Assembly (NCBI GenBank): GCA_016296345.1
Contig: JAEDJL010000042.1
Span: 1 to 18,712, forward strand
DNA length: 18,712 nucleotides
DNA from: Bacteroidales bacterium
GTDB taxonomy: Bacteria > Bacteroidota > Bacteroidia > Bacteroidales > P3
Direction of reading: 5' to 3'
Translations under genes and position numbers: made by a program
In this document: positions 14,274 to 18,712 of the stretch, one piece after another
Layout: every line of letters starts with the position of its first letter
How positions within the stretch are numbered: position 1 is the stretch's first letter
The notes under the pieces: model-generated
The model's database searches: none
Told to the model about the DNA's origin: nothing
The model's input: only the letters and a program-made list of their open reading frames with translations

Positions 14274-16403
14274 ATGGCTATAATTGGAAAAATCAGAAAG
14301 AGAGCAGGGATTGCGGTTGCGGTAATTGCGATTGCGATATTAGCGTTCATTTTCAGTGATTTGTGGACACGAAACGGCAACAACAGACCGTCATTCTTGG
14401 CAAAGGTAAACGGTACGGATATTTCGTTCCAAGAATATGAACTTGCGGTTGTAAATGTCGAGAATAACTTCAAACAACAGTACAGAACAAACAACCTTTC
14501 TCAAGAACAAAGTTTCGCAGCCAAGCAACAAGCATACCAAAGTTTGCTTTCGCAAAAGTTGTTGCGTCAGGAGTGCGACAAGCTCGGCTTGGTGGTTTCG
14601 GAAGACGAGTTGAACGATATGTTTTTTGGCGATTTTATACCTTTGATTGTCAAACAAAACTTCTCAGACCCAAAGACAGGACAGTACAATGCTCAGGCAA
14701 TCAAACAATACATTGCACAATTTGACAAATTGCCCGAAGACCAAAAAGCAAGTTGGACAGAATTTGAGCGTTATGTGAAGGAAAACAGATTGCAAGAGAA
14801 GTATAACGCCCTTGTTTCAAGCAGCTTCTATATGCCAAAGGCGATAGCAACTCACATGAGCGAGGTTTACAACAAGGTAACCGACTCTCGCTATGCAGTA
14901 TTGCCATATCAATCGGTTGCAGACAACACAATAAAGGTTACAGACGAAGATTACAAGAAGTACTACGAAGAACACAAGAACGAATATAAGATTTACGAGG
15001 AAATGAGAGACTTGGAATTTGTCAAGTTCTCCGTTTTGCCGTCGGCTTCGGACGTAAAGGCAATCAATGACTCGGTTTCAAAAACCTATGCCGACTTCCA
15101 AGCATTGACAAACGAAGAAATACCAAGCTTTGTTTCCGTATCCTCAGACAGAGTGTACGACAGCACATACTATAAAGAAGAAGACTTGAAGGCAGTCTTT
15201 GCAGACAGCTTGTTAAAAGGCAAAAAGGCAGGCGACTTCATTGCTCCGTTCCAACAGGGAACAAATTGGATAATGGCAAAGATTACAGACGTTCAATCAC
15301 GTCCCGATTCGGTTCGCTTCTCTCAAATACTTGTTTTGAACAACAAGGCTTCCAAAGACATCAAACGCACGCCCGAGCAGGCAAAAGCCCTTGTCGATAG
15401 TTTGAGCCGCGTCTTCAAGGCAGACAATGCAGCCTTTGAGCAGAACGTTGCCAAGTTTTCGGACGACCCCGAGGCAAAGAACAACTTCGGAGACTCAGAA
15501 TGGGTGCTTGACGGACAACTTCCGACCGAATTGTTTGCACAAATAAGAGCTACAAACGTCGGAGGAGTGTTTGTATATGACCTTCCAAACGAAGTAGGAC
15601 ACTACTTGATAAAGGTAAAAGGCAAAACAGAACCAAAAACCAAGATGCAGGTTGCGATGATTGTTATGGGCGTAAGAGCAAGCGACAAGACAATCAACGA
15701 GATTAAGGACAAGGCAGACATATTCCTCGGTTCGTCAAAGAGCCTTGCCGAAATGAAAGCACAAGCACAAAAACAAAACATCAACATATTGACCTCTACC
15801 GTAAGAGAAATGGACTATCAGTTGAACGGAACTCCATATTGCAGAGAGATTGTTCGCTGGGCGTTTAACGAAGACACCAAGGCAGGAGACGTTGCAGCCG
15901 AAGTATATCAGCTACAAGATATGTTCGTGGTTGTAGGTTTGAAAGAAATCAAAGAAAAAGGCATCTTGCCTCTCGAACAAGTCAAACCATACATCGAATC
16001 TCAAGTAAAGATAGAGAAGAAAGCACAAGTGTTGTTGGAAAAAGCCGACAAGCTATTGGCAACCAACAAGACAATAGACGCCTTTGCCGCAGCAGCCAAT
16101 GTACAAATCGATTCGGCAAGCGGAATTGACTTTGCAAGTCCTTACTTTGCCGCAGCAGGTCCGGAGATGAGGGTGATAGGAACATTGTCGGCAGCAAAGA
16201 AGACAGGAATGCAAAAACCAATCAAAGGATTTAACGGAGTATATGTTGTAAACATCGACAGACAATACACAAGACCCGTAAAAGAAGACGCAAAGTTGAT
16301 ACAACAGCAATACAAAACCAAGGCAATGCAAAAAACACAGATGCTCTTGCAAGTATTGCAGATGAAAGCAGACATAAAGAACAACTTTACAATCTTCTAC
16401 TAA
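14274..16403 (+). CDS. PpiD/SurA-like membrane-anchored periplasmic foldase
   Basis: A 709-residue chaperone anchored in the inner membrane. One N-terminal transmembrane segment (about 10-28, AGIAVAVIAIAILAFIF) has positive charges before it, so the bulk is periplasmic. A SurA-N-like chaperone region spans about 38-200. A parvulin-type region spans about 345-450, beginning RFSQILV and ending GHYLIKVKG, and a C-terminal helical domain follows. The first conserved His of parvulins (ASHILV) reads Gln351 here, so isomerase activity may be weak and chaperone function primary. It probably helps outer-membrane proteins fold. It is transcribed alone and ends at the terminator at 16440-16484. The name is by architecture, not by close sequence match. 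Confidence 0.82.
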   Translation: MAIIGKIRKRAGIAVAVIAIAILAFIFSDLWTRNGNNRPSFLAKVNGTDISFQEYELAVVNVENNFKQQYRTNNLSQEQSFAAKQQAYQSLLSQKLLRQECDKLGLVVSEDELNDMFFGDFIPLIVKQNFSDPKTGQYNAQAIKQYIAQFDKLPEDQKASWTEFERYVKENRLQEKYNALVSSSFYMPKAIATHMSEVYNKVTDSRYAVLPYQSVADNTIKVTDEDYKKYYEEHKNEYKIYEEMRDLEFVKFSVLPSASDVKAINDSVSKTYADFQALTNEEIPSFVSVSSDRVYDSTYYKEEDLKAVFADSLLKGKKAGDFIAPFQQGTNWIMAKITDVQSRPDSVRFSQILVLNNKASKDIKRTPEQAKALVDSLSRVFKADNAAFEQNVAKFSDDPEAKNNFGDSEWVLDGQLPTELFAQIRATNVGGVFVYDLPNEVGHYLIKVKGKTEPKTKMQVAMIVMGVRASDKTINEIKDKADIFLGSSKSLAEMKAQAQKQNINILTSTVREMDYQLNGTPYCREIVRWAFNEDTKAGDVAAEVYQLQDMFVVVGLKEIKEKGILPLEQVKPYIESQVKIEKKAQVLLEKADKLLATNKTIDAFAAAANVQIDSASGIDFASPYFAAAGPEMRVIGTLSAAKKTGMQKPIKGFNGVYVVNIDRQYTRPVKEDAKLIQQQYKTKAMQKTQMLLQVLQMKADIKNNFTIFY

Positions 16404-16439
16404 GAGAAAACGCAAGGTAATTTGAGCCTTAAATAACTT

Positions 16440-16484
16440 GTGGTGCAAAGAATGACAAACCCATTCTTTGCACCACTTTCTTTT
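16440..16484 (+). terminator. Strong intrinsic terminator after the foldase gene
   Basis: A perfect 15-bp stem (arms 16440-16454 and 16462-16476) with a 7-base loop is followed by TTTCTTTT (16477-16484). It lies 36 bases after the foldase stop codon and isolates it from the DUF1573 unit. Confidence 0.9.
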
Positions 16485-16490
16485 ATCATG

Positions 16491-16517
16491 CCAAAGAAAA
16501 TTCTTTCTTTTCTTTGG
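16491..16517. repeat. AT-rich hairpin overlapping the DUF1573 promoter
   Basis: A perfect 10-bp stem, CCAAAGAAAA (16491-16500) and TTTTCTTTGG (16508-16517), has a 7-base loop. The right arm contains the TTTG (16513-16516) that serves as the probable -33 element of the next promoter. It may be incidental or a binding palindrome. Confidence 0.55.
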
Positions 16518-16544
16518 GCAATTAAAACTAATGTCGTAACTTTG
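16513..16544 (+). promoter_or_regulatory. Bacteroidota-type promoter of the DUF1573-aminotransferase unit
   Basis: TTTG (16513-16516), 20 bases, then TAACTTTG (16537-16544): the best match in the window to the -33/-7 consensus, 27 bases before the ATG at 16572. Confidence 0.72.
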
Positions 16545-16571
16545 CCGATTGATTAAAACGAAGAGTTGAAG

Positions 16572-17018
16572 ATGAACATACAGAAATCTGTTTTCGCACT
16601 TGCATTTCGCAGTTTGCTGTCTGCGGTTTTGCTTTTGGCTTTTCAGGGAGCTGTTTTGGCACAAGAGCCGACGCAAAGCACAGACGCACAACGTTATGCC
16701 TTGGCAAAGTTTGACAAAGTGTCGCACGACTTTGGCGATATGCAAAAAGGCGAAGAAGCAGTTGCCGTATTCAGCGTAATAAACCAAGGACAAGCCCCGT
16801 TGATAATAGAAAACATAACAGCCTCTTGCGGTTGCACGGTTGCAAAGTGGAGCAAAGACCCCATTTTGCCCCAAGACACCACGCAGATACGAATAAGCTA
16901 CAACTCAAACATTGTTGGCGAAATAAAGAGAAGCGTAGTTGTCAAGACCAACGACAGACACAAGACGCGGACACTGCTGACAATCACAGGCAATGTCCTA
17001 TATGAGGAAGAAGAATAG
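16572..17018 (+). CDS. Secreted DUF1573 protein, copy 1
   Basis: A 148-residue secreted protein: signal peptide about 1-30 (cut near VLA-QE), then a single immunoglobulin-like DUF1573 domain (about 46-143) with the hallmark ASCGCTV followed by WSKDPILPQ. The domain is related to ASH/Ig-like folds and its function is unknown. The CGC pair could bind metal or form a disulphide, which is speculation. I chose ATG 16572 over the in-frame TTG two codons upstream because the leader is uniform after ATG. The second copy follows after 48 bases with no terminator between, so they are likely cotranscribed from the promoter at 16513-16544. Confidence 0.86.
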   Translation: MNIQKSVFALAFRSLLSAVLLLAFQGAVLAQEPTQSTDAQRYALAKFDKVSHDFGDMQKGEEAVAVFSVINQGQAPLIIENITASCGCTVAKWSKDPILPQDTTQIRISYNSNIVGEIKRSVVVKTNDRHKTRTLLTITGNVLYEEEE

Positions 17019-17066
17019 AAGAAAACGAAAAACATAACACAGATAACAACAAAAAATAAAGCAAAA

Positions 17067-17474
17067 ATGAAAAGACTTATTTCAACATTAGTTTTGGTAT
17101 TTGCCTTTGTGCTTGGAGCAAATGCACAATCAAACAAGGCAGAACAGAAGTCGAACGCCGCACAAGCAGAGATTACCTTCGAGAAGTTGGAGCATGACTA
17201 CGGCAAGGTAGAGCAAGGCGGCAACGGAGTTACCGAGTTTAAGTACAAAAACACGGGAAAAGTTCCTTTGATACTTTCAAAGGTTCGTTCATCTTGCGGT
17301 TGTACCGTTCCTTCTTGGAGCAAAGAACCATTGATGCCCGGACAAACCGGCTCAATCACGGTAAAGTACAACACCAACAACGTGGGACAAATCAACAAAT
17401 CAATCACCGTCGAGTCCAATGCCTCAAATAGTCGTGTGGTCTTGAAGATAAAAGGCGAAGTAGTCAAAAAGTAA
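17067..17474 (+). CDS. Secreted DUF1573 protein, copy 2
   Basis: A 135-residue paralogue of the preceding gene: signal peptide 1-20 (ANAQ), DUF1573 domain about 34-133 with SSCGCTVPSWSKEPLMPGQ. The core aligns with copy 1 over the CGC region (SCGCTV..WSK.P..P), but the sequences have diverged, so the duplication is old. The domain ends KGEVVKK, a few residues after the last strand. Role unknown; the tandem arrangement suggests partially distinct partners. The A-rich leader has no strong ribosome-binding motif, as usual in this phylum. The aminotransferase follows after 31 bases and probably shares the transcript. Confidence 0.86.
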   Translation: MKRLISTLVLVFAFVLGANAQSNKAEQKSNAAQAEITFEKLEHDYGKVEQGGNGVTEFKYKNTGKVPLILSKVRSSCGCTVPSWSKEPLMPGQTGSITVKYNTNNVGQINKSITVESNASNSRVVLKIKGEVVKK

Positions 17475-17505
17475 TAATAAACAATCAACAAAACAACAGA
17501 ACACA

Positions 17506-18705
17506 ATGCCACAAATATCAAAAAAAGGAAGCACATTACCTGCTTCAGCCATTAGAAAATTAGTTCCCTTTGCCGAAGCAGCCAAAGCAAAAGGCACAAA
17601 GGTATATCATCTCAACATAGGACAACCCGATATCGAAACTCCAACAGGAGCAATAGACGCTTTGAGAAAAGCAGACATGAAGGTAGTCGAATATACCCAC
17701 TCGGCAGGAAACCTATCCTATAGAAAAAGACTTTGCGACTACTATGCAAAGCACAATATTCACCTTACACCCGAAGAAATCGTCATAACCAACGGAGGAA
17801 GTGAAGCCTTGCAATTTGCATTTACCATTTGCTGCAATCCGGGCGACGAAGTGTTGATACCCGAGCCGTACTACACCAACTACAACTCCTTTGCACTCCT
17901 TTCCGACACCACAATCAAGACCATACCTTCAACCATAGACAACGGCTTTGCCTTGCCGCCTATCGAAGAATTTGAAAAAGCAATCACACCACGCACAAGA
18001 GCAATCATGGTCTGCAATCCCAACAACCCCACAGGCTACCTCTACACCAAAGAAGAGCTGCAATCCTTGGCACAGTTGGCAAAAAAGCACGACTTGTTCT
18101 TGTTTGCCGACGAGGTTTACAGAGAATTTTGCTACGACGGCAAGAAACACTTCTCTGTTATGGAGCTTGACGAGATTTCCAACAACGTAATCTTGTTAGA
18201 CTCGGTCAGCAAGCGTTACTCAGCCTGCGGAGCGAGAGTAGGAGTTATCATTTCCAAGAACAAAGAAGTCATGACAGCAGCTTTGAGAATGGGACAGGCA
18301 AGACTATGTCCGCCATATTTCGGACAAATCTTTGCCGAAGCAGCAATCGACACCCCGCAGGAATACTTCGACAAGGTAGCAGCAGAATATGACAGCAGGA
18401 GAAAAACATTGATAAACGCAGTAAACCAAATTCCGGGCTGCCGTTGCCCTATGCCGACCGGTGCATTCTATTCGATAATAGAGATGCCGATTGACGATTC
18501 GGACAAGTTCTGCGAATGGTTGTTGAAAGACTTCACCTACAACGGAGCAACAGTCATGTTAGCACCTGCAACGGGCTTCTATTCCGACCCCGAAAAAGGC
18601 AGAAAGCAAGCAAGAATGGCATACGTCCTCAAAGAAGAAGACTTGAAAGCCGCAGTAAAATGCTTGGAAGAAGCCCTAAAAGTATATCCGGGCAGAACAA
18701 TCTAA
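17506..18705 (+). CDS. PLP-dependent aminotransferase (class I/II)
   Basis: A fold-type I aminotransferase of 399 residues, the usual length, interconverting an amino acid and 2-oxo acid; the likely role is aspartate or aromatic/alanine-type transamination. Seen: NIGQPDIETP (37-46), NGGSEA (96-101), NPNNPTG (171-177) with Asn174 for the cofactor ring, ADEVY with Asp202, and SKRYSACGARVG with the PLP Schiff-base Lys236 and phosphate-binding Arg244. The C-terminal substrate-carboxylate Arg is probably in QARMAYV. Substrate specificity cannot be read from sequence. Cytoplasmic, without a signal peptide, it follows DUF1573 copy 2 by 31 bases. The stop is 7 bases before the window ends. Confidence 0.9.
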   Translation: MPQISKKGSTLPASAIRKLVPFAEAAKAKGTKVYHLNIGQPDIETPTGAIDALRKADMKVVEYTHSAGNLSYRKRLCDYYAKHNIHLTPEEIVITNGGSEALQFAFTICCNPGDEVLIPEPYYTNYNSFALLSDTTIKTIPSTIDNGFALPPIEEFEKAITPRTRAIMVCNPNNPTGYLYTKEELQSLAQLAKKHDLFLFADEVYREFCYDGKKHFSVMELDEISNNVILLDSVSKRYSACGARVGVIISKNKEVMTAALRMGQARLCPPYFGQIFAEAAIDTPQEYFDKVAAEYDSRRKTLINAVNQIPGCRCPMPTGAFYSIIEMPIDDSDKFCEWLLKDFTYNGATVMLAPATGFYSDPEKGRKQARMAYVLKEEDLKAAVKCLEEALKVYPGRTI

Positions 18706-18712
18706 TCAAACA

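Noticed and set aside
16566..16571. Upstream TTG start for DUF1573 copy 1
   Set aside because: The ATG at 16572 is preferred, and the two extra residues add nothing to the signal peptide.
16053..16874. A 273-codon minus-strand open frame spanning the foldase end, the terminator and DUF1573 copy 1
   Set aside because: It crosses a strong terminator and two real genes and has Cys/Leu-rich low-complexity content without any family signature.
1..18712. Possible tRNA or rRNA genes
   Set aside because: No cloverleaf-like segment or conserved rRNA stretch was recognised in any intergenic region. This was a by-eye inspection; a tRNAscan or Rfam run would be decisive.

Overview
The window looks like ordinary chromosome from a member of the Bacteroidota, most likely order Bacteroidales. 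The evidence is the TAnnTTTG-type -7 promoter elements in front of genes, A-rich leaders with no strong Shine-Dalgarno sequence, secreted DUF1573 proteins, several outer-membrane beta-barrel proteins and a PorT-like type IX secretion protein. No rRNA, tRNA, CRISPR array, transposase or phage gene was recognised. The species cannot be named from the sequence alone.

Layout. Bases 1-770 hold no credible gene. They contain a + strand terminator at the left edge, a cluster of GC-rich hairpins (408-604), and the terminator of the leftward operon (698-735). A leftward operon (4833 to 774) encodes a WbuB-like glycosyltransferase, a UDP-GlcNAc 2-epimerase, a trans-prenyl diphosphate synthase and ClpP. 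A divergent promoter region (4834-4958) separates it from a rightward operon (4959-9241): type I asparaginase, an RfaE1/HldA-like sugar kinase, a PorT-like barrel protein and a COG2509-type FAD protein. These four genes abut or overlap by a few bases.

The FAD gene converges with, and overlaps by 24 bases, a leftward three-gene operon (14103 to 9218). That operon encodes an S41 carboxy-terminal processing protease, a large secreted transglutaminase-fold protein and a small outer-membrane barrel. A second divergent promoter region (14104-14273) carries a 9-bp inverted repeat and also drives a PpiD/SurA-like membrane-anchored foldase (14274-16403), which ends at a strong terminator. A clear promoter then starts the last unit: two tandem DUF1573 secreted proteins and a PLP-dependent aminotransferase.

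How the genes fit together. Much of the window concerns the cell envelope: surface-sugar activation and transfer, periplasmic folding and proteolysis, outer-membrane barrels and type IX secretion. Housekeeping enzymes (ClpP, asparaginase, prenyl synthase, aminotransferase) are interspersed. I found no convincing new defence or mobile system. The least ordinary items are the transglutaminase-fold protein, which has a PNGase-like core with the usual catalytic Asp replaced, plus an apparent second core and a thioredoxin-like C-terminus, and the hairpin cluster at the left end.
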